Shown in pieces: positions 11,284 to 22,440 of a stretch of 64,000 nucleotides of DNA (position 1 is the first letter of the stretch; each line of letters opens with the position of its first letter). The translations under genes and the position numbers were made by a program. This DNA comes from Isoetes taiwanensis (taxonomy: Eukaryota > Streptophyta > Lycopodiopsida > Isoetales > Isoetaceae): positions 2,735,501 through 2,799,500 of the forward strand of contig JAJEKV010000091.1 of the NCBI GenBank assembly GCA_021234155.1, given 5' to 3'. The notes under the pieces were generated by a model that saw nothing but the letters and a program-made list of their open reading frames with translations, was not told the DNA's origin and did not search any database.

Positions 11284-12827
11284 TGCCTTTATCCAATTTC
11301 CTCCTTTTGCTCCGCCTGTTCCATAGTTAGTGGTCTCTTTAGTTCTATTGATGCTTTCCATCTTGTTTTTTGTAGCTTCATTGCTTCAAGGCCTGATCAC
11401 CAACGTGCCGCTTTATTTCTTCGATCTCGATGTTCCACTGTCGTTATTCATTTTTCATAATGTCTGCCCTGATATTTGTTCTTGTTTCGGTCATCTTGTT
11501 TCTTCCTATGGACTCCTGCACTCTTGTTTGTGCTCCATTGCTTCTGTAGTTCTTGTTATATTTTTTCTTACTCACTTCCCCCTTATTCCTCCAAGCTGAT
11601 CATCGGACACTTTCCTTTCCTGAGTTTTTTCTATCATAGTCTTTCATTGCCCGAATTGTCCCTCTCTCCATTCTATATCTAGCGGCTGTGTTCTATTGCC
11701 TTTAATCATAGTTGTATCCACTTGTTCTGCTTGTTCCATGGTTGGTTGGATTCATTTATTTTGAGTTTATTCTTTTAGTCTCATTATTGTTTAGCTTTGT
11801 TATTTTAATTTTCCTTGCTCATAATTTTGTTGCTCATCTTCTGACCTTCAATTTTACTTGTTATATTGGCCTTGCGAGATAGACATTCATGCTTTCTTAT
11901 CTTTATAGTTTTCTTTATCCGGGTTGCCCGATTCATTAGAGTCTATTTTTTCGCTTGTTGGCATCATTTTCCATTTTACTGTTGGTTCCCTCCACCCCAC
12001 ACAGTTCTTGTGTCTTGTTGGTCCCTAGTATTCCCTTGTCTCATCAGTTCTATTCATCTTTTATCCCTTATGGCTCCATTTTTGTTTCTTGTAGTTCTCA
12101 TCACGCTTTCAGTTGTGTTCAGGCTATGGGGATGTCATCTTGTGTCCCTTGTCCTTTGCTGGTGCATCGCTTTTTCAACTTATCATCATTAGTTCCTTCT
12201 TAAGATATCAATCAATGTCTTTACCATAGTATTCGGGCCTTCTATTGTTTAGCCTATGTTTGGTACCAGGTTTGCATGGTTCTTCTGCTTCTTCAGCTCC
12301 ATTGCTCATACTGTTATTTTGGTTGATTCCTCATTTCTTTGTAGTCTGACTGATCCATTTCGTTGCGTTCGTTTTGGTTGCTCCATTTGCACTGTTTGTG
12401 TTGGTTCATTGGGCCTCATGCTGCTTTTCTTCATTTTTCATGGTTGGCGTCCATTGCTTGTTTGGTGGTCCTTACCGTACCTCCTTGTTGTCAAGTGCCT
12501 CATCGCCTCTAATGGCCCTTTTTTGTTCAATTTACCATTAGTTACCCCCGTTGTCTTCTCCTTCTTGCCTTGTTCAAATTAACATTAGTTACCCCCGTTG
12601 TCTTCTCCTTCTTGCCTTAATTGCCCTGTTGTTCTGTTGCCCCTTTGCTCCACAACGTCTGCTTTATTCTTTATCCATTTATCTCGGTCCTAGGGTAGTT
12701 TGCATATTTCAATGGATTTTCAGTGATCTTACTTGTTTTTGCTCGCAGTCTCGGTTTGTGATTGGAGGAGGTAGGTTCCTCTTTGTGTCGGATGTTATTG
12801 CTTTGCAAAGGACCTTTCCCTAAAATG
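11284..12827 (+). other. T-rich tract, part 3
   Basis: More T-rich sequence full of related short phrases ('TTGCTCCATTG', 'GTTCTTGTTG', 'TCCTATGG'). One exact duplication of about 40 bp occurs at 12534-12574 and 12580-12618 ('TTACCCCCGTTGTCTTCTCC'). The open frames (11330-11599, 11866-12192, 12256-12582) are compositional artefacts. Confidence 0.5.
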
Positions 12828-13040
12828 CCATGATTCTCTTCTTATATAGAAGAGAGCCATCATTCTGAGGAAAGGGACGCCTGTTTTGGCGTCACACTAT
12901 TTTGAGCGTCAGATCTATCTATAGCCTGAGCCTTCTATGGCGCAGGCTTTCTTTGGCTCTGTCTACTATATATCCATATTGCCTGCTAGCATTCCTCATC
13001 GGCGTTTGCTCTGAGCTGAATTCTATTGGTTCTAGAGTTT
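12828..13040 (+). repeat. Dispersed repeat R0, copy 2
   Basis: It begins with a short hairpin (TCTCTTCT at 12835-12842, AGAAGAGA at 12848-12855) in the same place as in copy 1 at 1023. It then has the shared segment with 'CTACTATATATCC' and 'CTCATCGGCGTTTGC'. Similarity to copy 1 stops at about 13035. Confidence 0.65.
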
Positions 13041-14530
13041 CCCTCCCTCCCTCCTCTAAGTCTAGTCATCTGGTGTCGGCTCGTCTTAACATCTGTTGAT
13101 TTCTTCTCGTTCCACCTAGTGAGGGCTGTATCGACTCTTCTATATCTTTGTGGCTAGTGGCCTCTGCAATTTCCCAGCGTAGCACTTGTTGTTGAAGGTG
13201 TTCCTTGCAAAACCTTCAACCTCAGTGGTTTAGAACCTCCAGGTTGCTTGAGGCAACCACTCTGAGTGCAAATAGTCCAAGAAGAAAGCTCAAACAGATG
13301 CTAAGAACAGCTTTCCCAAAAGACAAAAAAGTTTGCCTTGCCAAAATGCATGCCAAATGCAAACTGTGGGATTTTGCTCCTGATTCTTGATTCTAGAACT
13401 ACACAAGACCTTGGAGGATATTGGCAAAAAAGTCAGATGGATTTTGATGATAGCAAGCGTATCAAATAAGCAACCCTGACCGGGTCAATTTTTGGTCAAT
13501 ATCCCTGGCAGAGAGCTAAAATTTACAACTCGATAAAGGTGGCTCTTTTTTGAGATCTGATGCTTCTAACACTCTCTAAAATGTCTGCACTTCCTGAAAG
13601 CCCTTTGCATAAAGATATGTCTCAGTTTGAAATTCTTGATTTTCTTGACAACTGCCTGTTATAAGATAAGAACAGTGGATGAATTTAAATTTGCTAGATG
13701 TTCAGATGCTCCTTTTTTTGCTATTTTATAGAATATCAATGCTTAGAATAATTGAGAAAGGATTGGCAAGGGCCACTTGATCAGAATATGAGTACGGATT
13801 TGCACTTAATAGATCCTTGAATCTATGGTGCAGACTTTGATGTATGCAAATAAATTAAGCAAGCCCAATAATTTTCATGTATCTGTGCTACAAATGCTCA
13901 CATGCAATGCTCTACTATTTTTCCTTTTCTAAATGAGATGCAAAGGCTTAGTAATGTATGAGAATGATATCTGTCACACAAATCAGTAGGAATTAATCAT
14001 AAATTCTTCAACAAAGCTCGGATTTTCATTTAACTCAATGTCACACAAGCAAGCAATAATAATCCCAAGCTCTAAGTCTTGGGCACAGGATTCAAGAGGT
14101 ACACAATCAAGTGAATAGCATAAATCTGTCAGTAATTCATGTCGAATAAGGTGTCTGGAAGGCGGAATCAAGCTCCAGATCTTCAAACCGGTCCTTCTTT
14201 AAGGTAATCAATCACTTTTTCACCTCAAAGCCCTCGCGATTTCTCTGAGTACAAAAGCCCCGTTTAAAATTCCCTTGTTCTGTTCCGTTCTTGGCTAATT
14301 CGATTCGATTATCTGTCTTTTTGCTTCTTGATCCATTCTTGACATTACACAGGGTAATTCGGCAGCTTAGAGTCATGATTGCATGGTTGTTTCGGGTGAA
14401 TTAGACGGATCTTGGCATTTCCCGGATTTAGGGTTCTTGGCAGTTCTGGTGAAATATCCCACAGGCCCAACTCGATCTGGCAGCTCAAGGTATATAACAA
14501 AAAATAAATTCAATATTATTAAGATTTACA
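13041..14530. other. Spacer with a possible small minus-strand exon
   Basis: The minus frame 13983-14186 (67 codons, with 'RHELLTDLCYSLDCVPLES') looks less biased than its surroundings and could be an exon of an unknown gene, but I recognise no family and see no partner exons. The rest holds nothing I can name. Confidence 0.25.
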
Positions 14531-14539
14531 TGTAATATC

Positions 14540-14585
14540 CACGTGGGCCTCGGTACCTCCACCGGTGGGCCTCGGTACCTCCACC
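14540..14585 (+). repeat. 22-bp direct repeat, two copies
   Basis: 'GTGGGCCTCGGTACCTCCACCG' is present twice in tandem, a short GC-rich duplication in AT-rich spacer. Confidence 0.8.
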
Positions 14586-14930
14586 GCCCCACACGCCCGG
14601 ATGTTCCACGTGGCAGGGGTTGATTGGCTAAGGAATCTAGGCTTGGGGTGTAGATAGGTTTTTTTTTTAAAGATGGGCTAGGGCACGAATACCAAGAAGC
14701 TATATTTGAAGGCCAAAATGAACGATTTTTTTATTTTCTTTTTTGCAAAAAGGATCTTTTTTGATGCTCTGGAAGATGCTGGAATATTTTTTTGCAAAGA
14801 GCACTTTTGAATTTTGGCCTAAAAATGGGGTGTATGGAAGGTGATGTGGCATGATGGCATGATGAGTTGGCAATGTAAGGGTGACATGGCAAACAAGGGT
14901 GGTGAGGTGTCAAACAACTTGGCTAAGAAT

Positions 14931-15387
14931 ATTTTTTCTAGTCAAAACTTTGGATGAGGTGGACATGATGTGTATGACATGTGGAAGATGTGGAGGTGTT
15001 GGTGATGATGTGGCATGATGAAGTGTCTCCCTTATGGATTCAACCATGTAATTTGAAGAACTTTTGCAAAAAATAGAATTTCAATGGGGTGACACGTGCA
15101 TGGTATGACATGGCAATGTGGATGACATGTATGGTGACTTGGCCTCTTTTGAGTCTTGTCATAGATCATATAATTTGCATTTTCTAGGCAAATTTTGACT
15201 TTGAGTGCTTCCCTCAGGAATTTTTGCATTTTCTCTCATTTTTTGACTTTTAGAGAGAGGAGGTTGACCTTTGACCATATGCATGACCAAGTCAAGTGGA
15301 ATTTTGTGCTTGAATGATATGGTGATGGCATGGCAAGTGTGTGGAATGTGAATGACATGTAAAGGGGGGGTTTTGACTAGAAAAAAT
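14931..15387. repeat. Inverted-repeat pair, possible MITE
   Basis: ATTTTTTCTAGTCAAAAC (14931-14948) is perfectly inverted at 15370-15387. The 420-bp interior is non-coding and rich in 'GACATGGCA/GATGTGGCA' words. I could not define a target duplication, so element status is uncertain. Confidence 0.5.
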
Positions 15388-17460
15388 CTTCAAGGCCAAT
15401 TGAGAAAGGGTGGTCTCCTGCCATGAAACTTGGTCCCTAGGGTAATGTTGACGTTCTGAGTCCATTGGCAGAGCCAATTCACAGTTTCGAAATAGTGGAG
15501 TTACCCGTCCATCGCCAGGGCATTTGGGGGAGGACTTTCGGGGCAAGCTGTTTCTGAGGGATTTTAAGGATTTGTCTTTTGGCGTCAAGACCCTCCCTCT
15601 TTGTGATGACATGGTGCAAGATCCCGACAAATATGACATGGCAAGGGTGCCAAAATACCCACCTGTTGTCTGGACATCTTGTTGTTGGGAAGCCGAGCTG
15701 GCTTAGTATGTCACACTAGGTATGGCAAGCATGGATGCACCACTAGAGTTGTATAACATGCAAATTTGTATGATCAAGATTGTCTTTCAGGTCTTGTTGC
15801 AGCAGAAAGGTCAAGTGATTTAGATCACTTGCATTATCAGTATCCATTTAGGTGTACTATGAAGTCTCCTAGACTTGTCAATCTGGCCATCAAGAGGAGG
15901 TTTGCATGAGAAGTTAAGAACCCTATGGGGGTTGTTCTTGTGTCTAAGGCATTACAGAATACTAGACATATAATTATTGCTAATTATATTGTTTTTATTG
16001 GTTTGCATAGTCCCTCCTTGTTATAGAGATTTTTTATTTGCATCGCCGCACGACCAGCCCCTCTAGAGATTTTCAAGTTTTTTCAATTATGTTTTATATT
16101 TTATGTTCATATTTTTTAATTATGAACACATTATTTGTGGCTCCAAAGCATAAAATAAGACGCATAAATATAAGCTGCTTTCACACTACGGGTGCATTTT
16201 GTAGTCTTACATAAATGAGACATTAACAAACACTAGTGTGAAGACCATCACAAAATAAGGCCACATATTGGTCAATAAGTGGTATCTTATTTTATGGTGA
16301 GGGAAGTCCCCGGGTAAAAGATAAGACTCTATTTTCCTTAAAAGTAGAAACCGAATCTATCCGAACCTACCCGAGCCTTCCCGAACCTAAATGAGACAGG
16401 TCTTACTTTAAATAGTGTGAAAACAACTTTATCATTTTTTGCTTAAGTGGCATATTTTTATTGAATACTTTTAAAAATTAAACAGTCGTGTGAAAATAGC
16501 CTTATTTTACTTGCAATCTTTCCTTGCCCATTATTCTTAGCTGGTCCACTATTCCTTCACCCCCCACCAATAGTCTACATTTTCTTACCCTAGAAACAAG
16601 TAGAAAAATGAGATCTTACCTAAAAACTAATTCACACAAGGAAAATATTCATAATCCATGTGGCTAAGCATATCACATATGAGTTGACTTTTAATGCGGA
16701 ACATGGCAAATTGACAACAAATAAATGGATAATAGGCAAATTCTAATGGCATGTTCCCCTAGGTTGTTAATCTTATAGTAATGCTAAGAAACATTTCAGC
16801 GATTTTTGTTTTAGTTTGTACTAACATTTTTTGTCTTCCCCGAGAAAGTCAAGGAATATTGTTCCTCTGACATCCACTATGCTTTTAAGAAAAGGTATAA
16901 TATTAATCTCCATTTTGCAGAACAATATGTTGCCGCTGCCGGTAGGATTATTAGTTTGCAAATACTATATAGGGATCAGGGAATAAACGCATTGGTGTTG
17001 AGCAGCCGTTGCAACAGATAAAACGAGGAAATTACGAGAAAATAAGTTGATAACAATTTGTTACTCACGGGCTACAGTAACACAACTGCTGCATTTATGG
17101 ATAGACAGTTGATAAATTGTAGTTCTTTGTTATGATAGAATAGAAATTTACAAAAACATCTGACATGCAACATGTTGAAAGCCGCTAAACAAGGGTGCAT
17201 GCTGGATGTCAGATGCATATAGTCTTGATGAATTTGGATGCAGTCGATCATCCAATGAACATAATGGTGAGCAAGGCATTTTTTGGCAATAAAAAAGCAA
17301 GGCTTTGCTACCATTGCCTCTATTTGTACAAAAGTTGAGGCAAAATGTGCCATAAAATAATCCTGCAACAGAAGGATAAGAATGTTATTTCCAAAGTAGT
17401 CTGTGTATAAGAACGTTGAATTTAAATAACTACAACTTACTTTTGGATTAATTAACGAAA
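15388..17460. other. Spacer downstream of the bHLH gene
   Basis: No gene recognised. 17300-17460 is likely the 3' untranslated region and downstream flank of the minus-strand bHLH gene. Confidence 0.4.
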
Positions 17461-20027
17461 TTATTGCAATCGTTTCTGAGTCTCATCTGTAGCCTTGGAA
17501 CCGCTCAGTGCTGGTTTTCCTTCCTCCGAGTCCTTGGCAGTTCTGCTTAACATGTTTGTTAGCTTGGTATTTTCACTTCCATTCCTTTCCGATGTAAAAG
17601 GACCGCTTATTGCTGCAGGTCCTAAAGAACCGTTGTTTGGCATTACGATCGTAGATTGGGACTCATTTTTCTCTGTGTTTTGGTTAGCAGTTTGAGGCTT
17701 CACATTGTTACTAGAAATAGAGCTTGCCAAATGTATGGGCATTAAACAAAGACCCTTGCTCTGAAGGTACTGCATAGCTGTGCCCATGTCCTCCTCCATC
17801 AGTCGTGCAACTTGCTTCTCTGTTAACGAGATGCCTTCCTGAAATCTCAACAAATTTCCTTACAATCTAGAAACATATACACTAGCAAAAATAACTACAG
17901 AGATTCACACGTGGTACCTCTGCAGGAAGGTCTGCAACCATAGATGAAACTGCCCCAGCACTACCTAGCCGACTCATGCTTAATACCTGCACCATCCAAA
18001 AGGTTCATAGTCAAATTGCCAAAAATAGACGAAATGCTACAAAACAAAAGGACTAACCTTCACTTGCAGTTGAAGAAACTTCACATAATCGATAATTTCA
18101 TCCAGCATAGATGCCTTGTCTGTCTGCATGACAGTAATCTTATCAGTTAGAGTTTCCAACATAACTATGCAATGAATAGAACCAAAATTTAAAAGAACTT
18201 CCAAATATCTCACTACTATTGCCTTAGAAAAATCTCATCAGATTCAGACTGCAATGGCTCTTGAAGTATTGACATAAATAAATGTCTGTAAAAGAATGAT
18301 ACTCATTCCAGCTTTCAAGTTAATGAACCATGAGATTCCTACACAATTTGGACGTAAATGCAGTTGATTATGATGAAAAATGGACCAGCTTTATTATCGT
18401 ATGTTTCCAAGCAATAAGATATTTGACAACATGGGCTAGACATCTATCCTCCACTGGATCTTCACAAAAACTTCAAACTTCTTAGTAGTTTGACCATGGA
18501 CTTACTCTCTCCAACGTTTATTGAACAGCTTGTACTAAATATCTTTTTAATGGACAAAGATAGTCATTGTATTTGACAGTTCTTTATACATTACATGCCA
18601 ATCAAAATTAGCTCATATTACCTTGTTGGAATTGGGAACCAGCTCCTGCAGTGCTTTCATCCTCTCGGCAATTCTTTCTCTCCTAAGCTGCAAATATCAT
18701 ATGAACATCATGAGGTCCAAAGGTAAGCTTATTGCTTGTTTAGATTGTTCCCTCCAGAGCATAAGTCCTTAAGGACAAATGAAAAAGTGCCAAACTTACC
18801 CTTTCTGCAATACTATGTGGATCAGTAGCTTGGCCTCTACGAGCACGCACCCGAGGCCTTGATCCTCCAGCAGGGTTACTGTTAGTCCCTGTTGATTGTT
18901 GAGAAACAGATGTTTGGCCCCCATATGCCTGACTTGATACCCCTTGTGTGGACTTCGCTCCTTGAGATGGCTGCAAATCAAGCTGAATTTTAGAAAAATG
19001 AGAGTTACACATAAGAAACCTGGATTCTTGAAATGACAAGCTTCCCCTTTAGTAAAATTCAGTCTTAGGCATGGTAAAGAATTAGACCTGAATATGCTGA
19101 TCTGTTAGCTTTCCAATTTGTGTTTGCAAACCAGCGAGAGTATTAAAAAGGCTCCCTTGAAGCCCATCCTGAACCTGCATAGCGTACTCATTCCTTAGCA
19201 AATATATCCAAAGCAAGCAGGAGCAATTCTAGGCGGGGAACACTTGTGCTTACAGAATTGGGAACAGCTTCTTCATTTCTTATTCTCTTGCCCAGAAGCT
19301 GAGCTTCAGTAGGTGTAGCGTCAGTTCTCAAGCTTGGAACCAAGTTGAGCGGAAGAGATGAAGCTGCGTTATCTGCATAAGGCTGATGCCAAGGCGTGAC
19401 TATGGGGGGTGGGGATTGACGACCTCTACTACTAGCACTTGTTTCGGTAACGGAATTTTGAGGCATTGTCTTTGGATTCAGCTGCAATTGGCCAGATTTA
19501 TCAGGAGAGACGGTCTCAGATGGCAAGGGGCAGCTTTTTCTATTATCATGCAAAGGAGTACCATTTTGCCTAAGCAATGTAGATCCGTCAGCAGAATAGC
19601 AAGAACCCTCGGTTACGGTAGCACTGTCAACCCCAGTTCCTTCTTCCCTATCTCTGAATTGGGCACTCGCCAAAGCTTGGGCATTTTCCAGGATTTCTTG
19701 AGACATCGAAGGCACGTTGAATTGTTTAGCACCCCCCTGAAGGGAAAGCATTGACTCAATCCCTACTCCCGAAGTTTGAGCCGCACTATAATCCCAGTTT
19801 GCCCTAGCCAGTCCACCTGCTTCAACCCAAGGCTGCATTGCAAAAATCTGCTCCAGCATCTCGTCCATTCCTGCCTGTCCCTGATGCTCTAATTGCTCTA
19901 GGCTTTGGCCTTGTGCTCGATCTTGCAGCTGATTGAGTAATGCCATTTGGGAAGTGCTCAAAGGGGGCTGGTTGCTATTGATCCCGTGAACGGGACCCCC
20001 AGAGCTCAGCATAGCAGAAGACTGCAT
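17461..20027 (-). CDS. LRL: bHLH transcription factor, LRL/UNE12 subfamily (seven exons)
   Basis: A DNA-binding nuclear regulator. Exons on the minus strand, from the start, are 20027-19254, 19174-19088, 18970-18800, 18687-18622, 18123-18058, 17986-17918 and 17838-17461. Every junction has GT/AG and all joins are in phase, giving about 536 residues. The basic region and helices read '[15 protein letters not shown]', '[18 protein letters not shown]', '[22 protein letters not shown]' split across exons 3-5. They are followed by the subfamily signature 'VLSMSRLG' and a C-terminal '[20 protein letters not shown]'. The H-E-R DNA-contact set is present (H of DPHS, E and R of RRERI). '[16 protein letters not shown]' and '[12 protein letters not shown]' fit the LRL branch (root-hair/rhizoid regulators in known plants) better than UNE12. 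The start MQSSAML at 20027 is chosen over an in-frame upstream ATG at 20063, because that extension (LFFFAPFPTLL) resembles the CT-rich leader. The N-terminal half is low in conserved motifs. No nonsense or frameshift is seen. Confidence 0.93.
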
Positions 20028-20530
20028 CAGCAGGGTAGGGAAGGGAGCGAAAAAGAAAAGCAAGGCGGCTTGCTATGGCGGATCTTGAGCAGATCCCCTA
20101 TATTCTAATGCGGTGATGCGGTTGGGCAGAGAGAGAGAGAAAGGGTAGGGTAAGGTAGAGACTTGCGCCTTAATACTGATACTGCTCCGGCTGCAGTGCT
20201 GCCATCCCTAGCATAGTCGGAGTTGTGTTAGTGGCAGAGAAGCACTGACTGACTCACCAAGCTTTGATCAGCAATGTGAGAGGCGATTAAGAAGGAGCTG
20301 CAGAGTGCTCAGAATATAGCAAATGCCCAAATTTAAGAACAAACCGCTTCTCCTATAGAATATTCTCGTACCAATATTCTTCTCGCCAGCTCTACGGTCC
20401 CCTTGTTAACAAATTAATAACTCCGGTTTAAAAAGCTTTTCATTCTTGTCATTTTTACAGAGATAATAACATATTATCAAATATACACTCTAGGATAACC
20501 TTAACCACCCGTGGTTTCCTCGCCACTTAG
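20028..20530 (-). promoter_or_regulatory. Upstream region of the bHLH gene
   Basis: Immediately upstream on the minus strand is a pyrimidine-rich leader containing (CT)n (plus-strand GA run at 20128-20141), common in plant 5' UTRs. No clear TATA box can be fixed by eye. The region ends where duplicated sequence and LINE C begin. Confidence 0.4.
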
Positions 20531-20575
20531 AATGACTTGGAGCAGATGCAGAATGACTTAGAGCAGATGCAGAAA
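20531..20575 (+). repeat. 21-bp direct repeat, two copies
   Basis: 'GACTT(G/A)GAGCAGATGCAGAA' is present twice in tandem at the 5' edge of the LINE C fragment. Confidence 0.75.
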
Positions 20576-21570
20576 GCTTTCCTAGCATTGGCCCTGGGTA
20601 AAGTCCACTGTTCTATACCAAATACTGCTGCAGGAGATAGGCTTCTTGCTTCTTCAGAGGGGGGCCCTTGACTGACTCATCATCTACTTCCAGAAAGTAG
20701 TTAGTATGGACGATAGTCGCATCCCTAACCTCGCTTATACCGTGACAATGGGGCCTCAATGCCTAAAGGCCTGCTGGCAGGAAAAGAGAGCTCAATGGTT
20801 GGCCAGATGGAATGTGCAGGAGCATAGGTGCATTCGAGTGCAAATAGAGGCAGACCGCCACAACCTAAGACAATACCTTGATATGTTCCTCAGCAAGCTC
20901 TGAGATGCCAACACCCTTGAATAGGTCAAGACGGCACATTACCAATGCCACATAAATCCCATGCTGGAGTAGGGCCCACAACGCTACCTGTGCACCCATT
21001 TATTCATGAAAAAACGCGGATCCATTGCCTCTATCCGCATATGTGCACACCGTCTCAGATTGAGATGAGGAGATGGACTGCGGAGCTGTGCCAGGAGAGG
21101 CTTTGTCAACCCTGCCAAATTGAAGCTGCGGAAGACAAATGCCACACCCTTCAGAGCTGTCCGACATATGACGAAATTTGGACACGCTATACTGAGCTAG
21201 TCTAGCCTGGTCAGCCCCTGCATGAGATGTTCATGGCCTCGATGCGGATGCTAGGATCATACCTTTAAGAGGTCATGGATCGCCTGGATCGGCTCGGTCC
21301 TCGGGCACTCGCCTGATATGTCTATATATTTCTTTTCCTCATGATAGATGTCTGTACAGCTTGACATCACTCTTATACATGTCACGATTTTTTCCCCAAA
21401 AACCCTTCGGAGGGGTTCTTTTTAACTGGGACAGTAATGCATTTGCAACGCCTCCTTTTTTGGGTCTCATAGGCCGATTGGTCTCCATGGACGATAAAAA
21501 CTCTATTCTATTCTATTCTATTCTATTCTATTCTATTCTATTCTATTCTATTCTATTCTATTCTATTCTA
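20576..21570 (+). mobile_element. LINE C: 3' third of ORF2 plus (TATTC)n tail
   Basis: The frame at 20706-20903 (with 'TMGPQCLKACW') aligns with LINE A near 5815-5850 ('TQGPKCVKRVW'). The frame at 20945-21205 carries the Cys/His module 'ERLCQPCQIEAAEDKCHTL', with the DE-H core altered to DK-H. The 3' UTR holds a C(TTCG)G-type hairpin near 21398-21420 followed by TTTTT. It ends 'CTCCATGGACGATAAAAA' and about 13 TATTC units (21504-21570). Frames are broken by stops. The tail is long and nearly pure, suggesting a younger insertion than LINE A. Confidence 0.82.
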
Positions 21571-22440
21571 GGTTTACAGGCTGAGATCCGATCTAAGCCG
21601 TCCATTAAAGTGTTGTTACGAGCTAATAACAGTTCATTGGCCCAAAATTTCTAGTCTTTCTCTCATAACATCCTAGAGTGTTAGCATGTAATTTCATAAA
21701 ATCCTAGAACAATATAAACATGACAGTGATTATCAAAACATCACAGTGTTTATTACAGATTATCACAATAATTATTATCACATTTTTAAGACATGGAACA
21801 ATGTATCTGTACAGATTGTAGACATGCAATTCTACTATACAAACTGATGTACAAAGATTCTGTTGTAACTAGAACTGTTTTATAACTGCCATGCTTTCCA
21901 CTGTTGTAAATAGCCATGTTTTCCACTGTTGTTTTGGTATTATAAAGATATGCAAATGGTCCACAAAAAAAATTGCTTAAATATTAGACACAAAACTAAA
22001 TGAAATTTTGTCATAAGTCTTAAGAAAAAATTGTACAACTTAGCTACAACGTTGTTTAAAAGTTGTAACAATGCACTTAAAATGCAATACAACCTTGACA
22101 AAAAGCTGTCATTATTTCGACAAGATATTTGACAGTGTAGCCTATGACACAATTCTGATACAAGAGACGCATTTTGTGTCAAGAAAGTAGCAACCATCAC
22201 AAAGTTGTCACTACGCTAATGTCTTGACACAAGGGTTGACACGGTACCCCCATCCTCTTATAGTGGTCCACCTTGAGGAACTCATGTTTTTGACGTACAA
22301 GACAAGTACTAGCAAGCCTATAACTGTTTCTTCTTGCATTTTTCTTCCCTTCTTGTTGGTTAGTGCACATCTTTATTATAATTTAAAATTTAAGCCCTAT
22401 AACTCAGCCCTATAATTTAGCCCTATAATGCATCCCTATA
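21571..22440. other. AT-rich spacer, nothing recognised
   Basis: It includes short echoes such as 'CCACTGTTGT' and 'CACAGTGTTTATTAC'. No coding feature is seen. The minus frame 21940-22200 is compositional. Confidence 0.4.

Noticed and set aside
8716-12582. Series of hydrophobic small membrane-like proteins
   Set aside because: T-rich DNA read as Phe/Leu/Ser. No start context, no conservation of motif and overlapping frames look alike.
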